From Siphonodentalium dalli (Eukaryota > Mollusca > Scaphopoda > Gadilida > Siphonodentaliidae), in the NCBI GenBank assembly GCA_032622095.1, contig CP136069.1, forward strand, positions 44,308,194-44,372,193: a stretch of 64,000 bases of DNA, written 5' to 3'. The notes under the pieces were generated by a model that saw nothing but the letters and a program-made list of their open reading frames with translations, was not told the DNA's origin and ran no database searches. The position numbers and the translations under genes were made by a program. Of this stretch, positions 37,544-49,737 are shown in pieces (positions within the stretch are counted from its first letter, which is position 1; the number at the start of each line of letters is the position of its first letter).

Positions 37544-37943
37544 CTTTCAGTAGGATCTGTTCAGAAGTCACAGGGTTAAAAGGAAAATGATCCAACATAC
37601 ATTGGGTCATTTGAGGCCAACCATGTTTCAGAGACATTCAAAACATGAGAATTTATAACCATAATAGTTTTAAAACGGCCTCCTTTGCTACCCAAATATG
37701 TGGTATTTGAGGTCCTGTATAGAGCAATTTCACAACAAGGTGCAAATTCCTTTATAATTCCGATATCACTTCATATCTAGTGGGCTTAAAACATCCAAAC
37801 ACAAGTTGGGAGCAAAGTTCGAATTTCACTGGTGTTATTTTAAGGTCTTCTACCCATAAACACTGGCCACAATAGACCTTTTGTGAGAAAAGTGCAAATA
37901 TACACCCTTATGTATATACACAATGTTTGCATTTAACAGCTTT

Positions 37944-38749
37944 GAGCTAACCCGTTTACTGCTGTGTCCAATGAGACAAGGTAACTACTCTCCACCAACA
38001 CTGCATGTGGCCTCTTTTTCACAAAGGAAGATAAACACTGTCATAGATAGCTAAGAATGACGCTAAAATTGTTTTTCAAAAGATATAATCTTGTTTTTCT
38101 TTTTTTTAAAGTATATTGGAATAATATTTCATGCCAATGTAAATTTGTAATGTATATAGCATGTAATGGGGGAATTTTTAACAATCACTCAATTCATGAG
38201 AGAATACGTCAATTTTTTTATCAAAAATATCATGAATGTCTCAGAATATTTAGTGGTAAGTTCACTGAACTGAACATGTGAGTGTTGTAGGAAAAAAGAC
38301 TGCTAAGAATTTCCAGGTGGTGCCATTCAAAATGACAGGCAAACAATGAACTGACCCCTGTCATGTTAAAGGTCCACATATTGTTCATAGAGATCGTAAA
38401 TCGATATTGAATTGGAGGGGGGGATTGACATTGAATAAAATTCCAAATCAAAACGGCTATCCGCTGGCGAGTAACAAACGTTCTCAAAGTCAGTCATGAT
38501 TTTGTTATTAATATTCATAAGAAATTTAAGTATAAGTCTTTTGAAAGAAAACAACATGGCATGTGCAATTCTTCGGTTATATAATTTATATACATTTCAC
38601 AATATTTAAAGTTAAATTAAAATAAAATGTGTGATATATAACAGTATATAAGATGATTTTAAAGTGTATGCACAAATTAATTATGCAGTTTGCAGTGAAT
38701 CATTAATCTGCAGACATGATTATAACTAGCAATATATTTACATATAATA
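37944..38749. other. Unique sequence with a weak open frame
   Basis: The minus strand is open at 38557-38366 and includes MTDFENVCYSPADSRFDLEF; codons look plausible but no splice or promoter support was seen. TAACCCGTTTACTGCTG at 37949 resembles the terminus of the 62.2 kb TTAA element. Confidence 0.25.
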
Positions 38750-38822
38750 AATACCGAATAATCACTTGATTGAACTGGTGATGCCATGTGACCAGTTCAA
38801 TCATGCGATTATTCTGTTTACT
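38750..38822. repeat. Short hairpin
   Basis: GAATAATCACTTGATTGAAC pairs with GTTCAATCATGCGATTATTC across an 18-base loop. It could be a small MITE; no target duplication was found. Confidence 0.6.
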
Positions 38823-38961
38823 ATATTCAGTTATTAACATCTGATTTACTAGAAATCCTAATCATACCGCCATTATACCCATGATGCATAAATTTTGATA
38901 GTGCGTATATGAATACAAAACGGGCTATTTAAAGTGACATAATTCACTAGTGAAATTATCT

Positions 38962-39755
38962 TTAAAGGGGAAGGAAACTACCGCATAACGAAAAGGAATG
39001 TGTATCAAGCAAGCTGTTCCCTGTTTGTGTGTAAAGTTTCAGCGCAAATCTCCACACACGATCGGAGATATGGCGTCTCAAACTAACCCGCACAAGCAAT
39101 TACGCCAGTAAGTTGACACCGCCATTTTAGAAGAAATATTATCTCCCTTTATAGTTTGTGACATCACGGCCTCACTTGGTTGTTTAACGCTAAGCTGTAA
39201 CGCGTACGGTAGTCTGTTTTTAGATATGAAAAAAATAAATAAAACAGCAGATTGAATGTTTGTTGTGTGCAATACATGATTATCTGGTGTTAATAAATAA
39301 TAGTTTAGTTTGCAAAAGATTGTTTGGTTGTCATATTTGCACATGTAGAAGTCATTTGAGTTTGACCAAGATTGTCACATTCAAATCTTATGCGACCATT
39401 AACTGGCCGTAAATTAGTTGTTCAAAATTATAACTTAAATAATTGTGGTTTATAATACATGTACATGTGTGTATATTCTTCAATGGGTTGTGGTTAACAA
39501 ACAAACATGCCGAAATGATTTTAGTTCGATAACATTTATAGATATCTGTACTAAGGATGAGTAACGCGAAGTGAGGCCGTGACGTCACGATCTTATAAAT
39601 ATGGACGCGCCATAATTAGCGGGAGTTTTGTATTAAGCGATGTGATATTGTTGTGTTTGAGCATAACTGAGAGTTGAGAGGTGTTTTAATCTACCATGGT
39701 TGATATACTAAATATATTAATGGCCTGATTTGTCAAGGGTTTCCTTCCCCTTTAA
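38962..39755. mobile_element. 794-bp MITE with AGGGGAAGGAAAC ends
   Basis: TTTAAAGGGGAAGGAAAC is mirrored by GTTTCCTTCCCCTTTAAA. TTAA directly flanks the 13-bp ends. A second inverted pair, GTGACATCACGGCCTCACTT (39160-39179) and AAGTGAGGCCGTGACGTCAC (39569-39588), lies inside. No transposase frame is present. Confidence 0.78.
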
Positions 39756-39799
39756 AAATCACTTGAGAAATCAAGGTAAATCACCCAAAGAAATGCAAT

Positions 39800-39990
39800 A
39801 AATAATAATAATAATGGATAAGTTTTATATAGTGTCAAATCACATGAGTTTCTAAGTGCTTGAACATTACCATCATTATATACCCCTATACACTCAGGGC
39901 TCACCCAACATTCCACAGTTCCAATTTCACGTCTAGGTATGACAAAGCGAGCACGGAATGCATGATCTTGCTCAAGGGTCTTGTTTGGTT
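39800..39990 (+). repeat. TTTATATAG-type marine invertebrate repeat
   Basis: AAGTTTTATATAGTGTC, TCTAAGTGCTTGAAC and TCTTGCTCAAGGGTC follow one another as in the widespread TTTATATAGCGC...AAGCGCTT repeats. An AAT microsatellite (39799-39817) precedes it. Confidence 0.45.
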
Positions 39991-40299
39991 GGATATTTGG
40001 GGTTTAATATCACTTTCTACAGCAATGGCCATATCGTTAGACAAGACAATACCTAAGTTCAGTCTAGGGCTTTCATATATGACTCCTCCCACTCTTAGAA
40101 GATTTCTACTTTAGGCAGTGACTACCATGGTTCTATTCTTCACTCGATATATGGTATATTTATTTACTATTGTACAATTATGTAGTATATTTTCATAAGT
40201 GTTCACATTATTAAATTTGGAACAGAAAGGTGATGCCATCTAATTCAGTTCTTTTAGTATCACGGTGGGGAATCACATGGTTTCGGATTGATGAGTATC

Positions 40300-40470
40300 A
40301 CGCATTCAAAATGGCCGAGGTTATCGAAAATGCAACCAGAAACGAGGAAAAAGGTAATGTACTAGGATATGACATAAAACATAAATTAAAGCAAATCCAA
40401 GATGGCCTCCAGTCACGTGACCCCTATGATGACCCCTATGACCTTGAATGCGTTTCCACGGCAACTGGTG
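40300..40470. promoter_or_regulatory. Cluster of promoter-type motifs
   Basis: Within 170 bp there is AAAATGGCCGAGG (40307-40319, YY1-like), CAAGATGGCC (40398-40407, YY1-like), the palindrome GTCACGTGAC (40412-40421, an E-box of the CLEAR/USF kind) and GTTTCCACGGCAAC (40452-40465), one base from an RFX X-box consensus. A direct repeat of CCCTATGA lies between them. The grouping looks like a core promoter or proximal enhancer, possibly of a ciliary or lysosomal gene. No adjacent coding exon was recognised. A 99-codon plus-strand frame (40230-40529) crosses the region but looks accidental. Confidence 0.35.
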
Positions 40471-40596
40471 ATAGGTCATTGCCATTTGCCATATATAAGT
40501 TTCAACTAAATACATCAATAATTACCTGATAGTCATTGCATTACCAATACATACATGACATACTTGTATTTACATGTACATCCAGGATGCTTGGCA

Positions 40597-40934
40597 CTAG
40601 GGGGGTATGTCCATGTGGCGGGGTAGCAGCAAAAGAGTTAAAAGAATACTCGTAATGGCAAAGATCCCTATGACAGCCAATAGTGTGTGTGATGAATCAA
40701 AAAAAAGGGGCCGGAAGATCATTAGGAGAAATGGACATAGAGATTGGAGGTGATTTCTAATCAGTGCGGAAATAAGATCATCACTCCAAAAGAAACTACG
40801 AAAATGGTAATTATGTGATGGGACGTAAATGAGAAGACCAAAAGGAGTAATCATCATTAACGCGTGGCTATATAGCCACGGGGAAACAACAGAGCAACTA
40901 ATGAGACTGCAGACATATCCTATGCTTATGTGAC
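40597..40934. other. Unique block crossed by a long minus frame
   Basis: A 137-codon minus-strand frame begins in the family C element and runs through this block with many hydrophobic residues (for example LLAVIGIFAITSILLTLLLL). Its start inside a transposon argues against a gene. CGTGGCTATATAGCCACG at 40863-40880 is a perfect 18-bp palindrome. Confidence 0.3.
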
Positions 40935-41085
40935 CAAGCCTTGAAATAGGGTGTCTGTCATTTGCAGAATGAGGTCCCCAGAGGGTGAATTTAGTGATGC
41001 TACCCTGCATAGCAGGCTAGCATCACCAAATTCACCCTCTGGGGACCTCATTCTGCAAATGACAGACACACTATTTCAAGGCTTG
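40935..41085. mobile_element. Family C minimal foldback with 10-bp target duplication
   Basis: A 151-bp near-perfect palindrome, CAAGCCTTGAAATAG to CTATTTCAAGGCTTG, holds only the hairpin and no body. CTTATGTGAC at 40925-40934 is repeated at 41086-41095. Confidence 0.9.
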
Positions 41086-41402
41086 CTTATGTGACTATCA
41101 CGGTTAAAAGTAGCCTTATTCCTAAGCACCAACTTTGAATAGAATGTGACCCACCTCAGAATAAAGTCTAACGACAGCCCTTGAGGTGTAAACAATTATA
41201 TGAGGTATTTAACCCTTAAAGATAAGACGACCGACCACCAAATCGCCAAGCTCGAATTTTAAATCAAAATATGATGCCAAATATTCCGCCGATTTCTCGT
41301 TTCTTAAACATGTTCCAACTAGTTTTCATGTAAAACATAAAATGATTATAATTTCTCACATTATAAATTAATATATGAAGCTGAATTTCCTCCGAAAAGA
41401 TT

Positions 41403-41578
41403 ATGTGCCTCGCATATGTAAGAGAATGCACTGGCTTACAAGGTAAATATTGTTAGGCCAATGTATTCACTTATATATGAGAGGCTCCCTATGTGAGACT
41501 CGATTATATATAAGAGAAGACAAAATTGGCACAGGGTTTTTGCAAAATTTCAGGAAGCTCCAGTCATGGAAGGGTTAA
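41403..41578 (+). mobile_element. B3 MITE, 5'-truncated
   Basis: Only the inner half of hairpin one and a decayed hairpin two remain, followed by GGAAGCTCCAG and GGAAGGGTTAA at 41568-41578. TTAACCCTTAAAGATAAG at 41208 may be an unrelated older end. Confidence 0.65.
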
Positions 41579-41602
41579 CAAGGTACCGGGAGCAGAGTAG
41601 GC

Positions 41603-41945
41603 ATCCTCTGGGGACCTCATTCTGCTTAGGCCTCATCTTCTATGGGAAACATAGATTCAGATTGAAATTCCCAAATGGTGAATATTGTGATGTACACCCA
41701 TTGGGAACCTCGATTATGCAATGTGTTGTCTGACAATTTGTAATATAGAGAAACTAAAAAATAAATAGAATCTATGTGAAATTTTTTTTATAGAAATTTG
41801 ATGATAAAGAAACTTTCCACAGGAGATGAGGGCAAAGCAGACTGAGGTCCCCAGAGTGTGAATTTAGAGAACCTAACCAGCTATGCGGGATAGATTCACT
41901 AAATTCACCCTCTGGAGACCTCATTCTGCAAATGACAGGCTTGAA
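41603..41945. mobile_element. Family C element, inverted, left-truncated
   Basis: It starts within the left hairpin at CATCCTCTGGGGACC and ends GACAGGCTTG, with the right hairpin complete. Confidence 0.75.
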
Positions 41946-42297
41946 GTAAGTAGAAGATACTATTGCTTGTCTACATATCACAAGGTGTAAAGAAACAAGC
42001 AGATATAATCTTTATATCCACATGACAATGTGTAATGAATGTAGGATGCATGATTAATCTGGAAACAGAAATGTGCAGAAACCATTGCTGAGAAATTTTA
42101 ATCAATGCAAACCGGTTGAAATTCATCATGTTGGACATGTTTTATCTGGTCTCCAGAATTACATACATATTCATTCTGAAGTTTTAGGTCTGTGTTAATC
42201 CTCGATGACGTTGCTTTGGAATGTAATTCCTTGTGTGAGTTTACCATTGAAAGTACTTAAAATAGTGGCATTTTGTTTTCATTTCGGTAACTATGCT

Positions 42298-42542
42298 TTA
42301 ACCCTTTCATGACTGGAGCTTCATGACATTTTGCGAAAACACTGTGCCAAAACATACTCTTATATATGCGAGTCACCCATATGGAATGCATTGGCCTAAC
42401 ATTATTTACCTTGATCATGTAAGCCAGTGCATTCTCTTATATATGGGAGGCTCCCTGTGGGTAGACTCAGATATATAATAGAATGCACTGGCACAGGATC
42501 TTCATTGCTGCACCAGAGCAGTTCTAGTCACTAAAGGGTTAA
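42298..42542 (-). mobile_element. B3 MITE with damaged first hairpin
   Basis: TTAACCCTTTCATGACTGGAGC to CTAAAGGGTTAA. The first hairpin is missing most of its right arm (42376-42390), whereas the second remains mostly paired. Confidence 0.75.
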
Positions 42543-43075
42543 CCTGGTCTTCATTTCCTGCCAGATAGGTTACAGACATCATAAAATCTCATGCAAATTC
42601 ATTACAGGAACAGGTTAGAGTGGCTCTAAATTTTACCACAAAGAATTAATCTAATTTTCAAAATTTACACCAACACCCTGGAAGTCATTATCACACAGGG
42701 CATCAGGGGACATAATTAAGAATTATTACCATACATCAGGGGGGATAATAACTGTTTTACGATGCTTTAATTAGAGAAATCCACCAGTTTGAGACAACCA
42801 AGGATGTAAAACCATAGATTGGAACCATGGTCCATCTAGCTCAGTAGGCCCCAGTCTTTACAGGTGATTTATATATACCTGTTGTTAATTAGCGAAATTC
42901 TGTTGTGACATAAATACTTCAGGGTGGTCGTAAAGTTTAAAGAGGGATGCAAGGTCCTAATCATGATGCAAAGTAAGAGACACATAGTGTACTCAATTTA
43001 AAAAGATTTATTGATCATCTGACTTTTGTTGATCCACTCTGAGCACCTATGAAAATAATTCTATTAATACCTGTA

Positions 43076-43209
43076 CTAATCCATTTCATGACGGAGCTGT
43101 GATGGTGCAGCATTAAAGATCTTCCCTATGGGAGACTCACATTTATAAGAGAATGCATTGGCACAGAGTTTTCGCAAAATTTCAGGAAGCTCCATCATGG
43201 AAAGGTTAA
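43076..43209 (+). mobile_element. B3 MITE, internally deleted
   Basis: The two ends are present but the interior has collapsed from GCATTAAAGATC directly to the right arm of a hairpin. About 120 bp are missing. Confidence 0.7.
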
Positions 43210-43310
43210 TTATATTGTTCTCCAAAATAAATCCCTCAGTATAAAAGTGAAGTTTGAATACGAATGATATTGTGTGTATGTTAATTCAGGGAATTTAAGC
43301 TCAGAACAAT

Positions 43311-43393
43311 ATGCTATGCGGGATAGCATCACTAAATTCACCCTCTGGGGACCTCATTCTGCAAATGTCAGACAAACTAAATTCAGGCTTGGA
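43311..43393. mobile_element. Family C right-end fragment
   Basis: GCTATGCGGGATAGCATC to AATTCAGGCTTG, one arm of the right hairpin. Confidence 0.65.
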
Positions 43394-44074
43394 TGTGCCA
43401 ACCTTGGGAAGAACAGGAAGGGCTTTCGCCCCCTCTGCCCCGGCAGCACTGAGATGAATAAAATTAAATAGGAGTAACAATTTTTTTTTTGCTTTTATCT
43501 TTATGATATTAACTATCTATGTTGAATTTGTGACACAATTAAACAAGTTAAAAGTTTAGAAGTTCAAAGTTTAAAACAAGCCAATTTTTTTGCAGAACAT
43601 GATTTGAGATTTCATTTGCAAAATAACCTGCCCTAAAATTAGAATCAACTTGAGTCACCAGGAATAAATTGCACCAGCACACCCCACACTGGGTGTAAAC
43701 CTGCTATGTTGGGTACCTTATCTCTGAGGAAACTCATAAACCTCTTAGTCTCATATAGTAATTGACAGTCGTTATCAGCTGTAAATTCACTATCAATATT
43801 TGTAGAATAAATTTATAAATATCATCCCACCTCTGCCACCAGAGTGCAGTGCATGAAGGTATCTGTTTGACAGATTTTGAAGGATTTATTATGGGATTTG
43901 ATATCTTGTTTTCAAATACAAATTTATGATCAGAATTTGATATCAAACTTTCCGATGTTTGAAATATTGTAAAGACGCTATAAAACAGGCCTGTCTTAAA
44001 TTTTACCGGGACATAAAATCAAATGTAATCAAAGATAGTCTGCAGTTAACGCTTTCAGTTGTGAACTTGTGAGC

Positions 44075-44230
44075 TACAGTAATGCCCTAAATAATCAACT
44101 CCTTAACCACAGCAGAATTATGTTTTCAGGATTTAGTCGGAAATATGGCTTGTTGCCATTCATCGGAAAGCTCTCAGAGAGCTTTCCAAAGCCATAATCC
44201 CAACTAAATCCCAACTAAATCGGTTAAGTC
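44075..44230. mobile_element. Family A foldback, right arm truncated
   Basis: The left arm is complete apart from a short deletion; the right arm decays after GAGAGCTTTCCAAAG. It lies at the same position relative to flanking repeat as the 22.3 kb copy. Confidence 0.78.
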
Positions 44231-45002
44231 GGGTAAGTTCAATCAATGATTGATCTCCATATATTAGTTCAAATACAATAAATTTTTCTTAGTAAAAAAC
44301 AAACATTGAGTGTTGTTTTAAAAGAAATTGATGAATTTGTCTGATATTTCGATGCAAATAATTCAATGCTTGCACAACGTTATAAACTGCTCCAGATTTT
44401 TAATGGATTAATTAGTATCATTTGTGAAAAATTTACTTTAGAAGAATTTGGCGTAATTGTCAATGCTAAAATAAACCATATAATGCCATCTTTGACAATG
44501 CTAGGAAAGCAGCCATATAACAACTAAGTTCCAAGATGGTAACAGGGAACGAAAAATTTGGTCTCATCATAAACCAATCTGGTTTGCCATTCACCATACT
44601 ATTATACACCTCAAGCTACAGTGATAAAATTCTTATTTCACCTGGTGTCCATACACCACTCAGAGGGTGATAGATTTCTGGGAGAAATGCCTCCCATATG
44701 TCCTGAAATTACCCATCCACTTAGATCATATGCACACAGTGAGGGTACTCTAGCATTAGAGAGGAAGCACTGTTATTACTTCGAACAGTGAATGACATCA
44801 GTGTGTGCCCCACGGAAACCCTCCGGGAACCGATCCACTTGTGTCGCGAGTCTGTATTCTTTTCAGCATGCAGTTTTGTTTATTGTGTACAGTGTTTAGC
44901 TAATGTGCGCATCATATGTGCAGATATTCGTGGGAGAAATTCTGGAAAATACCAAGATTGGAGTGTCTTCATTGTCTCACAAAACAGAACTAAGAGTGTA
45001 GT

Positions 45003-45207
45003 TTAACCCTTTGAGTGCCAGGGGCCGATATTATCGGCCCTAAACCTACACAATAAGTCTGTTAAAGAATATAATAAAAAATGTTAAGCCAATTCATTCT
45101 CTTATATATGCGAGGCGACCTATGGTCGACTCGCATATATAAGAGAATGCATTGGCACAGGGTATATGGGTTGATACAAAAATCGGACCTGGCACTCAAA
45201 GGGTTAA
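45003..45207 (-). mobile_element. B2 MITE, one-hairpin form
   Basis: TTAACCCTTTGAGTGCCAGG and CACTCAAAGGGTTAA bound 205 bp with a single hairpin. GGGCCGATATTATCGGCCC near the left end is an additional short palindrome. Confidence 0.85.
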
Positions 45208-46417
45208 CAGGGGGGCACCAGAAGAGGGGGCAATAAATTGCTCAGCCTGCCCTCCACCAAGGAAGAACAGTGTGAGGGGAGGCAGAAAGTTCTCTTTCAA
45301 TCTTAGAATGTCAAGAAATACCTCATGTATCATCTAAAGCAGCATTAATTGTTATACCAGGTGTAGCAGTTGTAAAATCATAATAATTTATGTAGCTTGA
45401 CGCATGCATATGAGCAATAGGCCTGTTCACTGATCAAAAAAATCTGAATAGCTTCGCTTTAACTGTAAAACTGCATTTCCATCGTAAAAACCCACCGATA
45501 AACGACCCAAAATCCCACCAAATAACAATGTTTGAACCCTAAGTCTATGCAGTGGCTGTATCCCACATACTGATTACCACTCACCATGTATAGTGATAAA
45601 CTGGCAAATATGAATTCAAATATGAACATGAAATGTCTAAAAACAAAACAAAACAAACAAAAAACTACAATTTTTATCTGGATTCAAGGAACAATTTTTT
45701 TTTAGATGACAAGGAAGTTTGAAAACAATTTATAAACTTCCCGAATTGTAGAATCGATTTGGTACCAAAGCAATAACAAAGATTTGAAATTGAGTTAATT
45801 TTATCTTGAAGCTTCCTTGAATCCTAGGATCTAGGTAAAGCCCTATTGTCAAAAAATAGGACAGACGAGGTATACCTGAAGTTAAGAAATTATCATACCC
45901 CCCCCCCCCCCCCAGTTTAATTAACGCACAAATAATTTGATAACGAACTTTTGTAATAGTAATCCATGATCAAAATTTTGGAATCTGCACACTTTGCGTA
46001 TAATTGCAATGATCACAATGGTGTGGTATGTGGTTTCCCTATCTCTACCGCCCCTAATTGTCTAAACTAAGGGAGATAAGGCATTGTTGGCACTGTTAAT
46101 GGGCTCTTACCCCACAATCACAGCACAAACATGTAACTCAGATTTGGCGTCAATAGCTGATAGTGGGAGGATCAACACGTGTTTGTTAAACATAGACCTC
46201 AAACAAGACGGGGATTAGAGAATATGGAAACTTATCACGATCACAAACTTTTAACTCGAACATTGCCGTCCTTAATACAAATTTCAAACAAGGACAGGAT
46301 TAGTGGATCTGTTAAGTTTATCTGTGTCATAGGAACATGGTTTACAACGAATAGACTTCAAACAAGAGAAGGAGTTGAAGACCTCATATCAACCTTTGGG
46401 CCTGATTTTCGGAGCCA

Positions 46418-46675
46418 TACATTAATGCCCTAAATAATCGACTCCTTAACCACAGCAGAATTATGGATAACTTTTCAGGATTTAGTCGGAAATATGGCTT
46501 GTTACCATTCATCGGAAAGCTCTCACTGAGAACTCTTGGAATATGGCTTGTTGCCATTCATCGGAAAGCTCTCACAGAGCTTTCCGATGAATGGCAACAA
46601 GCCATATTTCCGACTAAATCCTGAAAAGTTACCCATAATTCTGCTGTGGAGTTGATTATTTAGAGCATGAGTGTA
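46418..46675. mobile_element. Family A foldback with duplicated arm segment
   Basis: The left arm's ATATGGCTTGTTGCCATTCA segment occurs twice (46492 and 46542) before the right arm starts. Confidence 0.82.
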
Positions 46676-46763
46676 TTATCAATCTCCCAACTTTGAAGAA
46701 AATGAAGTTATGGCGGTGTTTAACGATGTTATTCTTACTATCACTAGATCATGTAAGCAAGAC

Positions 46764-47066
46764 TTTACCCCTTCCATGACTGGAGCTTCCTAAAATTTTT
46801 AGAAAACCCTGTGCCAATGCATTCTCTTATATATCCGAGTCTCCCATAGGGAGCCTCGCTTATATAAGAGAATACATTGGCCTAACAATATTTATCTTAA
46901 CCATGTAAGCCAGAGCATTCTCTTATATACGTGAGGTTCCCTATGGCCCTGTGGCAGTGCATTCTAGTGGCAGTGCACCCTATGGGAGACTTGAATATAT
47001 AAGAGAATGCACTGGCACAGGGTTTTTAATGTTGCACTAGCCCAGCTCCCATCATAAAAGGGTTAA
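46764..47066 (-). mobile_element. B3 MITE with a rearranged second hairpin
   Basis: The left TTAA has decayed to TTTA. In hairpin two, GTGGCAGTGCA is duplicated (about 46940 and 46970), enlarging the loop. The right end ATCATAAAAGGGTTAA is intact. Confidence 0.75.
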
Positions 47067-47378
47067 TTAACCAACAGGCTGGCAAATATTAAGATGAATT
47101 TGATTTATATTTAGCACTTGCATAAAACTTTGGAGTCATCTTATGAAGGAGTGATCTTTCTTTCCTTCCATTGATTCTAGTTATAAAGATGGTGTATATC
47201 TTTCCTGAATGTTTTGTACAGATTCGGGAGGGAGAGGGGTTTAAAATACTAATTAGTATTAGTGAGGAAACCAGTCAAATGGAGCTTCTGTCACCAGGAA
47301 ATTAATTTTTCTATGAATCGGGACAGTTTAGAACATTATTACATTTTGATTGAAAATTTGCTAAAGTGTGTTACGGTT

Positions 47379-47534
47379 AAGTAATGCCCTAAATAATCGA
47401 CTCCTTAACCACAGCAGAATTATGGGTATGAGCTTTCCAATGAATGGCAACAAGCCATATTTCCGACTAAATCCTGAAAAGTTACCAATAATTCTGCTGT
47501 GGTTAAGGAGTCGATTATTTAGAGCCTTACGGTA
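47379..47534. mobile_element. Family A foldback, left arm shortened
   Basis: GTAATGCCCTAAATAATC to TTATGGGTA, then loop and full right arm ending GCCTTACGGTA. Confidence 0.8.
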
Positions 47535-48107
47535 GGTCATGAGAAACCTGAATACAGCTTTCAGAACAATGGTTGCCGTTTAACTACTAATAAATAACTA
47601 AAACTATATTTAATTTCAAGAGAATGATCTGAAGCCTGGCAATGAAAGTACTTTCCTTTCCTTGGTTACCAACTAGCATTTCATCATAGCACCACACTAT
47701 GTACTTCCTCCAGAAAGCTCCCAATATACCAATATGCAAAGCCTCAATCCCATTCTGGCAGTATGTATTGTATTGGTGGACGTGATAAGATTGATATGTG
47801 ACTAGCACACATCACCACCAATTGATGGCATCCATTACAGTAATTCGACAAACACACCTCCATTCACTAGGCTCATTGGCTTATGGGGAGATCTTATCCT
47901 AATGTGTTGTTCCTGTTGACAACAGAAAGTCCGCAGAATATATGGGGTGATAAATGACCAATAACAGCTGAACTCAAAAGTCTAAATAGGTTCCGACATT
48001 CAGCTCATAATTATATTATGCCGCAGAAGGGGCACAACTCAACCAGAAATCATTGGAGTGAACACAAAATTTGAATATATCAGGATTTTACTTTATAATC
48101 TGGAGCA

Positions 48108-48536
48108 TGTGACCCGCCATATCAAATCCAGTCGGAAGTCGGGATTTTTTTACCCTGTGCCAATGCATTCTCTTATATATGCGAGTCGACCATAGGTCGC
48201 CTCGCATATATAAGAGAATGCATTGGTCTAACAATTTTTTACAATTTTAATAATTTGTTCTTGTATTCTTTAACAATTTTATAATTTCACCCATACAGAG
48301 CCCCAGACAAACATGAGCAGACGACACTCTTCTATATGCTTCTATATATGTGTGGGGCTCCCTGCAGGGTAATGGATGTTTTTTATTTTATGTCCTAAAA
48401 AATTGTAAGAAACATTTATTTAAAAAACATGATAAAAAATTGTTAGGCCTATGGTCGACTCGCATATATAAGAGAATGCATTGGCACAGGGTAAAAAAAT
48501 CCGGACTTCCGACTGGATTTGATATGGCGGGTCACA
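48108..48536. mobile_element. B4: same hairpin module inside non-TTAA ends
   Basis: TGTGACCCGCCATATC at the left is mirrored by GATATGGCGGGTCACA at the right; inverted similarity continues through CCAGTCGGAAGTC. Inside, ACCCTGTGCC and GGCACAGGGT bound the B hairpin module. One hairpin is intact (48158-48226) and the other keeps only its right arm. No TTAA or convincing target duplication is visible. Confidence 0.72.
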
Positions 48537-48771
48537 TATTACAACATTCAATAAATTCTGTCGAATATTGAGGTTATCACAAAAAACTTTATATAAGCCA
48601 AAAAGGGGAAGAACTCCATATTTATATTTCCTGAACACCACTCCGGATTAATAATAGAACATTCCAATGCATACTTGTACAACTGAGATGGAGAATCCAT
48701 TAGAATAGAAAGTGTTGATCGACTTATTTTGATCCAAAAAAACCCGACCTGGATGTAACAAAAGCAAGAAT

Positions 48772-49030
48772 ATAACCCTTTCATGACTGGAGCTTCCTGA
48801 AATTTGGCAAAAACCCTGTGCCAATGCATTCTCTTATATATGCAAGTATGGGAGCCTCACATATATAAGAGAATACATTGGCCTAACAATATATTTACTT
48901 TGACCTTTTAAGCCAGTACATTCTCTTATATATGCGAGGCTCCCTATGGGAGACTCGCATATATAAGAGAATGTACTGGCACAGAATCTTTAATGCCGCA
49001 CCAGCGCATCTCCCATCATGAAAGGGTTAA
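48772..49030 (-). mobile_element. B3 MITE
   Basis: ATAACCCTTTCATGACTGGAGC to ATCATGAAAGGGTTAA. The second hairpin (48912-48983) is perfect, with GTACATTCTC/GAGAATGTAC outer pairs, a third pairing variant of the same stem. Confidence 0.83.
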
Positions 49031-49737
49031 GGAGATGGGCCCGGACTCATCAAATTCATCTAACATATGAAGTCATGACCTGAGGTTGAAATGTGTGGTA
49101 TGTAATGTAAAGGTTTATAAGGAGTCTGTGACCAGTGAGGTCGTTTGATGTAGGTAAAGTGCGGTAATACCAGGTAATACTGTAATTTTCATTACAATGT
49201 TATCAAGTCCATCCTGATGTGATCTTTATTAACACATTGCCTATCTGCACGCACACCAGGGGGTGCTTTCTGATTAAGTGGATCGCTTTTTAATCAAATA
49301 AAAACCAAGATCTCCCAATGATGTTTTCTCATTAAGACTTTAGTTATGTTGGCATGATTCTGGCAACATTGATAATCATGCTGAGCACATGAGGCCCAAA
49401 AAAATTACGCAATTCTTAATCTACAGCTCACATCCATAATGGCCAGGAATGACTACTCTATACACCCATCAGTAAGCCCATGCATACCAGAGAAAAACCC
49501 AGTCTAATTTTTTTGCTACCAAAAAACATAATGGGGTGGTCCTCGTAAATAAGCCCATTTAGAACTTCAAGAGCAAGTATACATTGATGTCACGTTAACT
49601 CTGACTGAAGATGTAAAAATTCATGCACAATAACCATTACTCCAGCTAATTTCCATTGCAAACTCATTAATTCTACCTGCCCTGTTGTTTCACAAAATGC
49701 TGCATTACAATATATAAGATGATCTTTGTGTCTTATT

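Noticed and set aside
47587-47808. Minus frame with ALHIGILGAFWRKYIVWCYD
   Set aside because: Looks coding-like, but the acceptor lacks a pyrimidine tract, the only donor (GTTG|GTAACC) is weak and no family fits.
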